A stretch of 64,000 nt of DNA from Torulaspora globosa (Eukaryota; Ascomycota; Saccharomycetes; Saccharomycetales; Saccharomycetaceae). The stretch is taken from contig NC_050729.1 in the NCBI RefSeq assembly GCF_014133895.1, positions 186,001 through 250,000 on the forward strand, in the 5' to 3' direction. Position numbers and translations under genes: made by a program. The notes below the pieces were generated by a model. The model was not told the origin of the DNA, made no database searches, and saw only the letters and a list, made by a program, of their open reading frames with translations. This document shows, piece after piece, positions 10,125 to 20,386 of the stretch (position 1 is its first letter; each line of letters starts with the position of its first letter).

Positions 10125-11042
10125 ATGTCGAATTCGAGCAGCATTGATGGACATAAACTCATAAACAACGGCTGGTTCACGGAAATCAGTGATAAACACT
10201 TCCCGGGTCAGGGACTCTCTTTGAAGGTTGAAGAAGTGCTGCACCACTCACAGAGCGAATTCCAGGATATTTTGGTCTTTAGAAGCAGTACTTTTGGCAA
10301 TGTCCTGGTCTTGGATGGAATAATTCAGTGCAGCGAGAGGGATGAATTCGCCTACCAGGAGATGATCAGCCATGTGCCGTTGTTTGCTCATCGCGAGCCC
10401 AAGAGAGTGTTGGTTATCGGTGGAGGAGATGGTGGAGTGATCAGAGAGGTGGTCAAACATGCGTGTGTGAAGTCGGTAGATCTGGTTGAAATAGACAGCA
10501 CTGTCATTGAGCTGTCCAGGAGATATTTGCCGCATATGTCATGCGCTCTGGACAACAGTAAGGTGAAAATTCATTTGCGCGATGGGTTCCAGTTCTTGCG
10601 AGACATTGGCCATGCCCAGGATGAAGAGAAATACGATGTCATCATCACAGACTCCTCAGATCCGGATGGTCCTGCTGAAGCGTTCTTCCAAAAAGAGTAC
10701 TTCCAGTTGTTGAACAACGCGCTGAACGAGACCGGGATATTAATTGCTCAAGCATCGGAAAACGTATGGCTAGACATAGCGTATCTCAGCGGCTTAATGA
10801 AAATAGCCCGGTCAGTGTTTCAAAACACTGAGTACTGCTACACTACGGTTCCGACATATACTTCGGGCCAATTGGGCCTCATAGTGTGCGCCAAGAACGA
10901 GGCTCTAGATTTAAAAAACCCTTGTCGCATGCCAACCCCGGATGAACAAACACAGTTGATGTATTATAACCCCGAGATACACTTTGCGTCCTTCATATTG
11001 CCCACCTGGGCCGAGAACCTGATCAACCAAAGTAGCCCTTAA
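10125..11042 (+). CDS. SPE4: Spermine synthase Spe4
   Basis: A 305-residue aminopropyltransferase (S. cerevisiae Spe4, 300) that makes spermine from spermidine and decarboxylated S-adenosylmethionine in the cytosol. The nucleotide-binding loop GGGDGG is at 99-104, and the conserved DSSDPDGPAEAFF segment near 171-183 carries the family's catalytic aspartates. YTTVPTYTSGQLGL follows, then a C-terminus ending in a WAENLIN segment. The paralogue Spe3 (spermidine synthase) is similar; Spe4 is preferred because of the position beside RMP1 and TRM82, where S. cerevisiae has YLR146C. The ATG at 10125 is the first in frame. Confidence 0.93.
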   Translation: MSNSSSIDGHKLINNGWFTEISDKHFPGQGLSLKVEEVLHHSQSEFQDILVFRSSTFGNVLVLDGIIQCSERDEFAYQEMISHVPLFAHREPKRVLVIGGGDGGVIREVVKHACVKSVDLVEIDSTVIELSRRYLPHMSCALDNSKVKIHLRDGFQFLRDIGHAQDEEKYDVIITDSSDPDGPAEAFFQKEYFQLLNNALNETGILIAQASENVWLDIAYLSGLMKIARSVFQNTEYCYTTVPTYTSGQLGLIVCAKNEALDLKNPCRMPTPDEQTQLMYYNPEIHFASFILPTWAENLINQSSP

Positions 11043-11094
11043 GCTGGCAGAGTATCAATCCTTGCATATAGATGTCCATACGGCGCCTCCGATC

Positions 11095-11721
11095 TTACCC
11101 AAATATGCTGTCTATGACAGACTTTGATTTCTTCTTTTTTTTCTTTGAAACCTTCTTGCTTGGCAATAAGGTTTCCGTAACAGTAACGGCATTGCGCGTG
11201 GTAGCTTGAACTGGCGCCTCAATGATCTCCTCGCCTATCTCCTCCATTCCTGGATATGGCTGGTTTTCCCCCAATGACACAGGAATCTTCCGTGCTTTGA
11301 TCGATATTGTCCTATCGAGACACCCAACATCCTGGAATCTGATCCGGAAGAGAGCCAGAACTAGCTTGTAAGTAGAGAACACCCTGCTCAGTAAACCAAT
11401 CAATGTTACACCGAGTGTGACGAACTGTCCCAGGGCTATGACGCCATTGAAATCGTGATAGGTCTTGGATAGCTGTCGCTTGTTGAAATCGTTCATCAGT
11501 TTGTACAACCTAATCACCTCTTCAGTTTTCTCGACCGATGGTTTCTGCAAAATCTCCAGTACCTGACCACAGTTCCTCTTCATCATGTTGAGTCGTTTCC
11601 ACCACACCGACCTTCTATGCTGGTTTTTATTCCTATGCCAGACGAGATGAAGTAACAGAAACTCCTTCCGCAGCTGCAGAAAGAGATCTCTTTGGCTATT
11701 CACCTTATCGTTTCCTTCCAT
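11095..11721 (-). CDS. RMP1: RNase MRP protein subunit Rmp1
   Basis: A 208-residue protein (S. cerevisiae 201), the protein subunit specific to RNase MRP, the ribonucleoprotein that processes pre-rRNA at site A3. The N-terminal half is helical with the family-typical LLHLVWHRNKNQHRRS-WWKRLNMM segment. The C-terminus is basic with a run of lysines (KKVSKKKKKKSKS), likely for RNA contact or nuclear targeting. It runs toward SPE4, with only 52 bases between the two stop codons. A PAC element lies just upstream of its ATG, consistent with rRNA-processing regulation. Identification rests on sequence and synteny (YLR145W). Confidence 0.92.
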   Translation of the reverse strand: MEGNDKVNSQRDLFLQLRKEFLLLHLVWHRNKNQHRRSVWWKRLNMMKRNCGQVLEILQKPSVEKTEEVIRLYKLMNDFNKRQLSKTYHDFNGVIALGQFVTLGVTLIGLLSRVFSTYKLVLALFRIRFQDVGCLDRTISIKARKIPVSLGENQPYPGMEEIGEEIIEAPVQATTRNAVTVTETLLPSKKVSKKKKKKSKSVIDSIFG

Positions 11722-12022
11722 TGTCCTCCCTGTGTTGTATTCTGAAGAGCTATCTCATCGCTCACAGTTTTTCAACCATATACTCATTGACTGACAGCCA
11801 TATCTCGTTGAACAACCCAATAAGCTGGGAGTGAGCAAATACTGACGAGGGCAAGCCATAGTAATGCTAAGAGATCGAATGAGGCTTTCTAGGTTTGCTG
11901 GTCCTTCAAAATTTCGGTTCTCTGTAGATCTTCAAGGCCTAAAGCACACCTTTATCTATGAAAAACAGTTCATCACTCCTTAACATTGGATGGAAGCCAC
12001 TAGTCCAGAGCTGAACGTCTAG
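11722..12022. other. Divergent promoter region RMP1/ENG2
   Basis: These 301 bases separate RMP1 and ENG2. Apart from the PAC element next to RMP1, I recognise no site with confidence. Confidence 0.45.
11754..11761 (-). promoter_or_regulatory. PAC element upstream of RMP1
   Basis: CTCATCGC on the plus strand is GCGATGAG on the minus strand, 33-40 bases upstream of the RMP1 ATG. PAC elements mark RNA polymerase I/III and ribosome-biogenesis genes, and RNase MRP fits that class. Confidence 0.55.
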
Positions 12023-14308
12023 ATGTCATATCAGAGACCGCCAATGCCACTTCCTGACGATGAACCATCTCTGCTGCAGCATATACAATCGTCTAAGGTA
12101 GCTCCCCCTTTGCCACCTCGAGGCTTAGAAGGTGATCGTCCTCCACCACTTCCTGTGCGAAAAGAGACAACTCGCCGAGGAGTTGCTCAAGTGCCATTCA
12201 CTACTGCAACCAGCACGATAGACTTGAATGGTATCCTTCCCAGTGGTCCTCCTTTAGATGTGTTTTCGAGGGTTGGTCATGAAGTGCCATTGCCGCCGAT
12301 GGCGAGACAGGACAGCCCGCCCGTACAGACCAACAAGTTTTACGGCAACATGTTGCTAGGAAATCAAGCGAATGCTGTGTGGACACATCCTTACTCTTTA
12401 TGGTATGCAAGAGATTCGAACTTCTTTGGAATGGCAGTGTCTCATACTACTTCTTCGCAGCGCGTCTACGGATCTGGCACTCCGCCACAGTACTTCTTCA
12501 ATCCAATTGGCATCAAGTCGTTTGTCTTCTCTTCGGCAGAGTTCGAGGGGCCCGGCGATCTATCGCTAAAACTTGGCTCTCCCAAGCATATGTCAGTGCA
12601 AGTTTATCTACACAAGAATGACGAACAATACGTACACTTTCCTCTGTTGCAGGGAATGGGGTTTGTGAGTGCTGTATACGTCAACATGCAACCAAAGATC
12701 CAATCTGCGGTTGGATTTCGCCGCTTTGAAAGCGCTCAAATTCTTGGAAGCACGCAAAAATATAATGTACTGCTCGAGGATAACCGCAAATGGACCGTGT
12801 ACGTGACCCCCGCGCCAGGCCAACCTCTAAGCTTTGAATTGCAAGGCGGAAACACTGTCCTGGGATCACATCGCGTCTCGCAATGTCTCATTCAAATTGT
12901 GGCAGACGACTCTTCAGCTATCGACCAAGCTGCCGGATGCTATCCCACTGACTGCTCGCTTGCTTGTTCTGTTGCGGGCGGCACTGGCACTTACAAACTA
13001 ACTTATCAACTGGCCGGTAGCTCAGTGAGTGGAAAAACATTGATGTACGCGCTGCCACATCATGTCAGCAGTTTCTGTAAACCGATGACTTCTAAACTGA
13101 TAGAATCTAAACTGGATTCTACGGTATGTGGTCAAATGACGGGTCTTATCACCGATGTGTTCGAAATGACCGTGAGTGTTCCCAATGTGGGGTTCTTTCC
13201 AGCTACCACTATTCCAGGTAAAAATAATCCTCCACAGTACTCTGCTGATGTCTTGGAGGCAATCAAAAAAGCAGCATCTTCGGAGGTAAACGGGGATGTG
13301 ATCAACGAATCGAATCTCAACTCTATGTACTTTTCCGGTAAAGTACTGGCTAAATATGCCTGGGTACTGTATTGCTGCTGTTACATTATCAATGACAGCG
13401 CCTTGGTTTCTCAACTCCTTCCAAAGCTGAAAGGCGCCATGGGCAGATTCGTCGGCAACAGCCAGATTTTGCCGTTGAGATATGATAAAACATGGGGAGG
13501 CCTTATATCTTCGGGAACACCTTCTGACGATTTTGGTAACTCTTACTACAATGACCATCACTTTCACTACAGTTACCATGTAATCACCGCGGCCATCTTG
13601 TCGATAGTCGACCGAGATGCCGGAGAGAATAGTTGGCTTACCGAAAACAGGGAGTGGGTAGAAAATCTCTTGAGGGATTACGCCAACCCTTCGGAATATG
13701 ACAGCTACTTCCCAGCCTTCAGGTCGTTCGACTGGTTTAATGGCCATTCGTGGGCCAAAGGGCTGTTTGAAAGCGGAGATGGCAAAGATGAAGAATCGAG
13801 TTCTGAAGACGTCAACGCGTCCTACGCTATCAAACTTTGGGGGCTGGCTACACACAACCAATCACTTATTGCCTTGGGTGACATTCAACTGGGAATATTG
13901 AACACTTCATTGAACTCGTATTTCCTCTATTCGGATGACAACAAAATCATGCCTCCATCTTTTATTCCCAACAAGGTCAGTGGTATCCTTTTCGAAAACA
14001 AGATAGATCACACAACATATTTTGGAACCAATTTGGAGTACATTCAAATGATACATGCCATACCAATAACTCCGGCCTCTTCGTTTGTCAGACATCCTAC
14101 TTTCGTTCAAGAGGAATGGGACCAAAAGCTGGCTCCCATAGTTGCCCAAGTTCAAGATGGTTGGAAAGGCGTCATGCTTCTAAATCTTGCTTTATGCAAT
14201 CCTAAGGCTTCCTACGACTTCTTCAACAGCTCGTCTTTCACGTCTGCCTATTTGGATAATGGCCAAAGCTTAACGTGGTCACTAGCTTACTCTGGCGCCT
14301 TCCTATGA
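12023..14308 (+). CDS. ACF2: Intracellular endo-1,3-beta-glucanase, GH81 (Acf2/Eng2)
   Basis: A 761-residue glycoside hydrolase family 81 enzyme (S. cerevisiae Acf2/Eng2, 779) that cleaves beta-1,3-glucan and is linked to actin assembly. There is no signal peptide, so it is the intracellular type rather than the secreted Eng1 type. The N-terminus has two SH3-ligand-like proline motifs (PPLPPRGLEGDRPPPLPVRK, about 28-47). The conserved GH81 region includes YNDHHFHYSYHVITAA and the acidic active-site block GHSWAKGLFESGDGKDEES followed by SEDVNASYAIKLWG. Position beside RMP1 and SEC1 reproduces YLR144C. Identification is secure. Confidence 0.95.
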   Translation: MSYQRPPMPLPDDEPSLLQHIQSSKVAPPLPPRGLEGDRPPPLPVRKETTRRGVAQVPFTTATSTIDLNGILPSGPPLDVFSRVGHEVPLPPMARQDSPPVQTNKFYGNMLLGNQANAVWTHPYSLWYARDSNFFGMAVSHTTSSQRVYGSGTPPQYFFNPIGIKSFVFSSAEFEGPGDLSLKLGSPKHMSVQVYLHKNDEQYVHFPLLQGMGFVSAVYVNMQPKIQSAVGFRRFESAQILGSTQKYNVLLEDNRKWTVYVTPAPGQPLSFELQGGNTVLGSHRVSQCLIQIVADDSSAIDQAAGCYPTDCSLACSVAGGTGTYKLTYQLAGSSVSGKTLMYALPHHVSSFCKPMTSKLIESKLDSTVCGQMTGLITDVFEMTVSVPNVGFFPATTIPGKNNPPQYSADVLEAIKKAASSEVNGDVINESNLNSMYFSGKVLAKYAWVLYCCCYIINDSALVSQLLPKLKGAMGRFVGNSQILPLRYDKTWGGLISSGTPSDDFGNSYYNDHHFHYSYHVITAAILSIVDRDAGENSWLTENREWVENLLRDYANPSEYDSYFPAFRSFDWFNGHSWAKGLFESGDGKDEESSSEDVNASYAIKLWGLATHNQSLIALGDIQLGILNTSLNSYFLYSDDNKIMPPSFIPNKVSGILFENKIDHTTYFGTNLEYIQMIHAIPITPASSFVRHPTFVQEEWDQKLAPIVAQVQDGWKGVMLLNLALCNPKASYDFFNSSSFTSAYLDNGQSLTWSLAYSGAFL

Positions 14309-14577
14309 GCATGACAATTTAATATAGCTGGCCAACAATGCTTTCGACGACAATCATCAATTACCTTCATTATTAGAGTTAAATCAGCAATTTGGCTTCG
14401 TTTACTTTAAACAACACTACCGTAATAGATGACTTCAATTGCTTGGTAGAATTCGATCTCTCAGGGAATCAACTCAATGAACCGTTAAAGTGAAGTAAAG
14501 TCACCTTTGTTTGTTCAGTTGACTGGGGTTATTGATTCGATCCCTCACCTAGTTGACATCATTATTTGGCTCAACCG

Positions 14578-16701
14578 ATGTCTGATTTGATCGAATTGCA
14601 AAGGGCGTACTTTCTGAATCTGATCAACGAGATTCAAACCGAGCACAACGTCAAATTTCTGGTTATTGATGAGCAAGTAGAGACTCTACTTTCCTATATT
14701 TTTGAATCTCCTCAGCAGTTGCTTCGTCATGTCACAGCAGTGGACAGGATTGACTCGCCGAACAGAAAGGGACAACCTTCGGTGGAAGTAATTTATCTTC
14801 TGAAACCGACGAAGTTCAACATCAACTGCATTGACGTAGATTTCTGCAACAGACCTCCGAAATATAAGAAATGCCACATTAGGTTTCTACCGGAAAGTGA
14901 ACCGCACATTATGCGGTTCTTTGGATCTAAGAAATATATTCCGCAATATATGGCCACAATTAATGAAGCTAAGCTCTCTTTCATTCCGAAACAATCACAG
15001 GTCTTCCTGACTTCCGATATTGACAAGCCTTTACAGATATTTTTCAATAAGCAATGCTCTAATTTAATCGATAAAAACTTGCAGAAAATGCTGCAATCGC
15101 TTTTAAATTTATGCATTATCACTGGAGAGTATCCCATCATCAGGTATTCAAAACCGTCGCAGGATCAATTTAGTTTGGCACCGGGTACAGCTCTTGCTAA
15201 AAGACTGGCGTACGATTTTCAGAGCCTTCTTGACGGTTATGCTAGAGAGAACAATGATTTTCCTCCTCCTTCGTCGAGGCCGAGATCCATTCTTGTGATT
15301 ACCGATAGAGCGCTGGATCCTTTTAGCCCTTTGTTGCATGATTTTAGCTACCAAGCGATGGCTTATGATGCCGTACCTGAGCTTGACATTGGCAACGACA
15401 CTTATTATTATAAGGCAGAAAACGAAAAGTGCGAGATCGAGGAGAAAACAGCAAAACTTTTGGATATTTTGGATCCTGATTTGTTAGAGTTAAAAAACCA
15501 ACATATCGTGGACGCTAGCGAATATCTTTCGGGTAAAATTAAAGAAATGATTGCCAAGAATCCCTTGTTGGTGGACAGATCGAATGTCAAAACGACAACG
15601 GATCTCCTTAGTGTTGTAGCTCACCTGAAAGACTTCGATGAAGAGAGGAGACGGCTAATTTTACATAGATGCTTGATTGACAGATGTTTGGAAATTAATC
15701 AAGAGAGAAAGCTTGCCCATGCAGCTGATTTGGAACAATGTTTGGCTGGATTTGGGCTCGATAGTGACGGAGAAAGATTCAAACATATTACTGACGCCTT
15801 CCTGCAGATATTAGCCAATAAAAGCTCAACTGTGACTGACAAGATACGTTATATCATAATCTATGCTCTTTATCGCGGTGGGATAATTGAGCAAGACTTC
15901 ATGAAGCTTCTTTCTTTCATTGGAATTGAACCTGAACATGAATTCTTCGGTCATTTCATGCGTTTGTTCAAGAATTTCGAACAAATAGGATTTAAGCTAA
16001 TCAAGGAGGAGCCACGTTCCAAGGCATTTAAGAGACAATGGTTTCACGATACAGTTACTAAGGATCCTTCGGTTTACAACAGTTCAAGGTTTATTCCAGC
16101 GGCTGGTAATATTTTATCGAGGTTAATAACAAATCCTCTCCTTGTCGATGAAGAGTCGTTCCCTTATGTGAAAGACAAACCTATTGAATTAATTAACGAA
16201 GATGCCCAAGAATCATCAAATTCGCTCGCTGGTACGAACGGTTCGAGTTCTTTGAGGAATCCTCGTCACAGGGCTGTGTGGACGAAAAACAGCTCCAGCC
16301 TTAAACGTGCGCCTCGACAAAGATTCATGTACTATATCATTGGCGGTTTAACGTACCCAGAAATCAAAGCTGCTTGCGACCAATCGGACCTTAAGAACAA
16401 GGATGTCTTTATTGGAAGTGAGGGAATAATCACTCCGCTTTCATTTATGAAAAGTGTGGAGCATTTAACGACGAATCGAAACATGCTGAATCTCAAAGAT
16501 GATCAGCCGCAGAAGGAAGCCGTCCCAGCATATTTATATGAATCAGTCGCGCCTGCAGCCAAACCCGTCTCACACATGCATGTACGCAGTCACAATGAGC
16601 CGCCTAAATCAGCGCCTGTTCAGATCAACAAGCCGCCAGTCGAGAAGGAGAAGAAGAAAGGCAAATTGAGTCGATTCTTGAAATCTAGAGACAAAACCTA
16701 A
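14578..16701 (+). CDS. SEC1: SM-family protein Sec1
   Basis: A 707-residue Sec1/Munc18 protein (S. cerevisiae 724), which binds assembled exocytic SNARE complexes at the plasma membrane and promotes vesicle fusion. Family features are the N-terminal segment KFLVIDEQVETLLSYIF, the domain 2 region SILVITDRALDPFSPLLHDF and the C-terminal FMYYIIGGLTYPEIKA. The tail is basic (EKKKGKLSRFLKSRDKT). The ATG at 14578 (MSDLIELQRAYF) is the family start; no ATG precedes it in the frame nearby. Gene order matches YDR164C. Confidence 0.96.
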   Translation: MSDLIELQRAYFLNLINEIQTEHNVKFLVIDEQVETLLSYIFESPQQLLRHVTAVDRIDSPNRKGQPSVEVIYLLKPTKFNINCIDVDFCNRPPKYKKCHIRFLPESEPHIMRFFGSKKYIPQYMATINEAKLSFIPKQSQVFLTSDIDKPLQIFFNKQCSNLIDKNLQKMLQSLLNLCIITGEYPIIRYSKPSQDQFSLAPGTALAKRLAYDFQSLLDGYARENNDFPPPSSRPRSILVITDRALDPFSPLLHDFSYQAMAYDAVPELDIGNDTYYYKAENEKCEIEEKTAKLLDILDPDLLELKNQHIVDASEYLSGKIKEMIAKNPLLVDRSNVKTTTDLLSVVAHLKDFDEERRRLILHRCLIDRCLEINQERKLAHAADLEQCLAGFGLDSDGERFKHITDAFLQILANKSSTVTDKIRYIIIYALYRGGIIEQDFMKLLSFIGIEPEHEFFGHFMRLFKNFEQIGFKLIKEEPRSKAFKRQWFHDTVTKDPSVYNSSRFIPAAGNILSRLITNPLLVDEESFPYVKDKPIELINEDAQESSNSLAGTNGSSSLRNPRHRAVWTKNSSSLKRAPRQRFMYYIIGGLTYPEIKAACDQSDLKNKDVFIGSEGIITPLSFMKSVEHLTTNRNMLNLKDDQPQKEAVPAYLYESVAPAAKPVSHMHVRSHNEPPKSAPVQINKPPVEKEKKKGKLSRFLKSRDKT

Positions 16702-16775
16702 TAGAGATGATATGTAAATATGCATGCAGTGAAAACATCAAAATCAATGCAATCAGTACTATTTCGTAGCCTCAA

Positions 16776-17897
16776 TCACAGTTTGTACTTTTTCGCTATA
16801 GTGTTCATCCGTTTCAAACTCTTGAGTTTTTTCTTCCTCACTTTGTCTCTATATCCCAGCCTATCTGGCTTTAATGCAGTTTTTGTTTGAGCATTTTCAT
16901 GTTTCGATGGTTCAAACGCTTGCTTAGATTTGTTCTTTTGGATGCTTTGCTTGGATTTTGGCAAAGTTTGGTTCTTGACAATCGGTACCGGAGCTTTGAA
17001 GGTAGTCCTTCCTTGCTCGAAGCAGACAGCATTATTCAGTTGTTCTTGTGAAGATTCTTGCTGTAGGGTCCCGCTTGGATAGTTATTTGAGCTCGTAATA
17101 TATCCGTTATTGTAGCTGCTGTTTGGCTGAGGAGGAATGCTGCGGCCTTCTGTGGCGGTGGCCGCAACGCTAGGTATATAATTGTAGGAAGCACTGCTTG
17201 GATTATATGGACCCGGAATCAACCTGGAGGATGTCGAACGGCCAATCAAAAGATCTGTGTGTGGTTTTTGAAGATTCAAAAGGTCTGGAAGTCGCATGAA
17301 GCCGAATTCTGGTAAAGAATATGCGCTGCTGCCTCCAAGAAGAGTATTAATCAGGCTTGTGCTCTGTTGAGCACTTGCTATTAAATCCACCTTTCCGGGA
17401 TTCAAAGAAGTCTGAGAAGGAGAAGCCGGTCGCCAGTCACAACCTGTGCTATTCAATTGAGCTCCGCTATTGTTCAAAACCTTTTTAAGTGGTTGAAGAT
17501 GAAAGCTAATCTCGGAACGATCATTAGAAACCTCGTTCGTCGATTTGGATTGGGTTTCTCTTGCATCAATCCGAGGTCGCTGTCGACCCTGCAGTTTTCC
17601 AGGATTCACATTGTCTGATTTGCTCTCTGATTTCAGAGGCTTCTTCGGGCTAGTCTTGCCCGTATGCCTTTCTGGTTGTCGTTTCGCATTTGCAGCAGAT
17701 GTCCCAGCATCTCTGGTGCGAGTAAACTCTGAACCCTTGAACATTTGAGTGTGTATAGCCTTCTTATTTACCCCATTGTCTATCAAAGACTTGCTTTGGT
17801 CATTTAGTTTGCCATGTTTGGCTGCCCATTCAGTTCTCTCAGCAAATAGTATAAGCTTCAGTGCTTCGGTTCGATACTCAGTAGACGAAGTATTCAT
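16776..17897 (-). CDS. Unrecognised, mostly disordered basic protein with an Edc1/PNRC-like motif
   Basis: A 373-residue protein I cannot assign. It is rich in Ser, Asn, Gln, Lys and Pro and is mostly low-complexity. Only the N-terminus looks folded (EALKLILFAERTEWAAKHGK, helical). The C-terminus is strongly basic (DKVRKKKLKSLKRMNTIAKK). Near residue 300 the segment GRTTFKAPVPIVKNQTLPK resembles the Dcp1-binding motif of Edc1 and PNRC decapping activators, which have G-x-x-F followed about ten residues later by LPKP. Neither S. cerevisiae gap (DPH6-ACF2 or CWC15-SEC1) has a gene here, so it appears lost or moved there. The ATG at 17897 is the first in frame. A role in mRNA decapping is only a suggestion. 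Confidence 0.75.
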   Translation of the reverse strand: MNTSSTEYRTEALKLILFAERTEWAAKHGKLNDQSKSLIDNGVNKKAIHTQMFKGSEFTRTRDAGTSAANAKRQPERHTGKTSPKKPLKSESKSDNVNPGKLQGRQRPRIDARETQSKSTNEVSNDRSEISFHLQPLKKVLNNSGAQLNSTGCDWRPASPSQTSLNPGKVDLIASAQQSTSLINTLLGGSSAYSLPEFGFMRLPDLLNLQKPHTDLLIGRSTSSRLIPGPYNPSSASYNYIPSVAATATEGRSIPPQPNSSYNNGYITSSNNYPSGTLQQESSQEQLNNAVCFEQGRTTFKAPVPIVKNQTLPKSKQSIQKNKSKQAFEPSKHENAQTKTALKPDRLGYRDKVRKKKLKSLKRMNTIAKKYKL

Positions 17898-18063
17898 CAA
17901 TTTATGCAGCCGGTAGCTCAGAAGCTATCTAAATCCTTCACTTTAAGTGACTATTTTATCAGTGTCAGTGCAATAAATGCGAATAGATGCGTCTTGAATA
18001 ACCGGCGTCACAGTGAAAAATCTGAAAATTCATTAAATAAACATACATAGCTTCTACCGGTTC

Positions 18064-20145
18064 TTATACTGTCAAATGAAATCCAAACTTGTGTGCTGTT
18101 CCATTACAGTCAAAGATCCTTTCGACAGGAAGAAATTCGGTGTTGGCAATTGCAGGAAAATCTTGTGTGTCACTTGGATTAAAATAAAGCGTGGCCTTGT
18201 ACCGGGAGTTTATGGAGTTCATGAAAATCTTCAAATCCTCAAGACAATCAGCGAATCCGGTCGTAAACTGTATCTGAGCTTGTCCGTTTGTGACCTCGAC
18301 CGTGCTGACGACGCAGGAACCCTTCGCTTGCACCTTTACATGGGATATAGACTTGAGGTCCTGGATGTCTTCATCTTCGACAGGATCTACAACTGAAAGC
18401 TCTCGACAGGCCACTCCACTCCACTCGCATAGGGCATTGCGCGGCAGGCCAGAGATCTTCACAATTATTAGACTCCTTACAGGATCGTCTTCTTTATCCA
18501 TCCATAGTTCGGATTCGTACTGCATCCCACCACAGTATAAAGACCAGATTTGGCTGACGATCGGAACCATAAGGTCGCTGGTGACAAAGCATGTCATGAA
18601 AAGCTGCTTCTTGGCATCTATTGTGGTTTTTATTGTATCAAAATGACGAAGAGACAGAACACCTTGCAAGACGGGCTCTCTGCTTATCATTTCCATAGAA
18701 CTGGGAATCAGCGGAATTTGACCACTTAGGAAGGATATCCTGTTTTTATCTGAGTTCAGCCAAATTGCTTGAGAATAAGGTCCGATATTGCATGGCGCCC
18801 AATAAGAGCGCCCTTGCACATGTAGCCCATTTTTATTGGGGCAGATGATGATGTCATTGGCCAATCTCTTGACGGAGCCGGCCATATCGAACACGATAGA
18901 GAGCTGCAGTAGGCAATTCTTCCCTAAGGACTTTGACTCTACACAGGCTCTTGAAGGCGGTAAAGGACCGTGGCGTGATATGTCAAAGAAGCGGTTGTAT
19001 ATGGAATTGACAGCGGAAAAATCAGACATGGATTGGAGAACTAAGGAGCAGCTCATGGCTCTGCTAGGTTCCACTCCCATTTTATTCATGATTGAATCTA
19101 ATTGATCCAAAACTTGTTGAGTTTGTTCTTCCACAGAGGCCAGCGCGGAGTTTCCTTTAAGATTTGAAATATAAAGTAACCCTTGGGCTTGAACAATTGA
19201 GATTTCTGGATTAGCCAAGGAGTCCTCAGGAGTATCCAAGTTTCTCTGCTCTCTGACCTCTTTGTTCTCGAAATTTTTCATCATAGCGAGAAGAAAGGCC
19301 CATTTATCATCAAGTAGAGGTGGGACTGGTAGCTTTCGCAGTGCTTCCTTCATGTCAGGACTCGTGTTCTTTGGTTTGAAAACGACTTCGAACTGTGTGC
19401 TATAAACACCGTTACTCTCGTCAGAATTATTTACCGTTTGGCTTACCAGCTCTAAACTACCATTCACAAAAAATGGTGCATCCAGGACCATAGTTTCAAA
19501 CTCGCCACCTTCCCCACATATGTGAACCTCATACATACGGTTCAACCTCTTCATGATAGGGAAAATCTGCGGAAGAGACATGTTCAGATGAGACTGATCG
19601 AGACCTACCGCGGCAACTTTGATTATTCGAGCATCCATATTCAAACCGTCAGAAGCTCCGGTATCAGTAGCCTTAGACATCGAGCACATCTCGCTCATCA
19701 GTTCAAGCTGGTCCCTCTGCCATAAGTACGATAATACCGTCAAGTCAAGCCTTCTACATACGTCCTCAACTCTTGTTCGTTGATAAGACGATAAGATGGC
19801 TCCGACGCTAACAGCTTCCACTTCTGGGATTTCTTTCTTGATCTTGGCCAGTAAGAAGTGCAGATCTTCGATCTCGTCTTTCCTTGTGGGCGTGTAATTC
19901 ATTTCTAAGTTTCTCGAGCTCCCATGCGTTATCTCTTGCCTAAAGAGAGGAATGCCAGCACATCTATCATAGTGCGAAACGACATCATGGCCTACCGTCT
20001 GAAACATATAGCTATCCAGCTCTTGTTTAGTCTCATCAGCGGGATGAAGATTGGCGAAAGCAACTAAAACATGTCCCTGCTTCAAACAATGCAGCACATT
20101 GAAACAGGAGTCTTTCCCACCAGACACAAGGGCAACGAACTTCAT
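18064..20145 (-). CDS. DPH6: Diphthine-ammonia ligase Dph6
   Basis: A 693-residue enzyme (S. cerevisiae 685) that performs the last, ATP-dependent amidation of diphthamide on elongation factor 2. The N-terminal ATP-pyrophosphatase domain has the PP-loop SGGKDS at 8-13 and the family segment EVHICGEGGEFETMVLDAP. Two RidA/YjgF-like domains follow (about 310-430 and 450-580; the second includes YWAPCNIGPYSQAI and SFLSGQIPL). The ATG at 20145 (MKFVALVSGGKDS) is the family start. The gene lies beside PUT1, as YLR143W lies beside YLR142W. Confidence 0.95.
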   Translation of the reverse strand: MKFVALVSGGKDSCFNVLHCLKQGHVLVAFANLHPADETKQELDSYMFQTVGHDVVSHYDRCAGIPLFRQEITHGSSRNLEMNYTPTRKDEIEDLHFLLAKIKKEIPEVEAVSVGAILSSYQRTRVEDVCRRLDLTVLSYLWQRDQLELMSEMCSMSKATDTGASDGLNMDARIIKVAAVGLDQSHLNMSLPQIFPIMKRLNRMYEVHICGEGGEFETMVLDAPFFVNGSLELVSQTVNNSDESNGVYSTQFEVVFKPKNTSPDMKEALRKLPVPPLLDDKWAFLLAMMKNFENKEVREQRNLDTPEDSLANPEISIVQAQGLLYISNLKGNSALASVEEQTQQVLDQLDSIMNKMGVEPSRAMSCSLVLQSMSDFSAVNSIYNRFFDISRHGPLPPSRACVESKSLGKNCLLQLSIVFDMAGSVKRLANDIIICPNKNGLHVQGRSYWAPCNIGPYSQAIWLNSDKNRISFLSGQIPLIPSSMEMISREPVLQGVLSLRHFDTIKTTIDAKKQLFMTCFVTSDLMVPIVSQIWSLYCGGMQYESELWMDKEDDPVRSLIIVKISGLPRNALCEWSGVACRELSVVDPVEDEDIQDLKSISHVKVQAKGSCVVSTVEVTNGQAQIQFTTGFADCLEDLKIFMNSINSRYKATLYFNPSDTQDFPAIANTEFLPVERIFDCNGTAHKFGFHLTV

Positions 20146-20386
20146 TGAAAGGACCACACTCTTGAAGACTTAGGGCTGATTGTGATTCCAGTCTCCATAT
20201 GACTGGCAATGATCATCGCTATTAAGAACCGATCGAGAGTAGCCGGGTAATCCTACTGCAGTGGCACTGCTGATAATTCCTCCGTCAAGTACTCATTGAT
20301 TAAGCTAATCAACAGGCCAATATGGCTTCTTTGAGCTGTTGGGCACTCTCTCTAGATGACTCGTTTGTTTACGTTAGAAGATGTGT

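Noticed and set aside
20296..20312. Palindrome TTGATTA-AGC-TAATCAA in the DPH6 upstream region as an operator.
   Set aside because: A single 7-bp inverted repeat in AT-rich DNA is not enough to assign a site.
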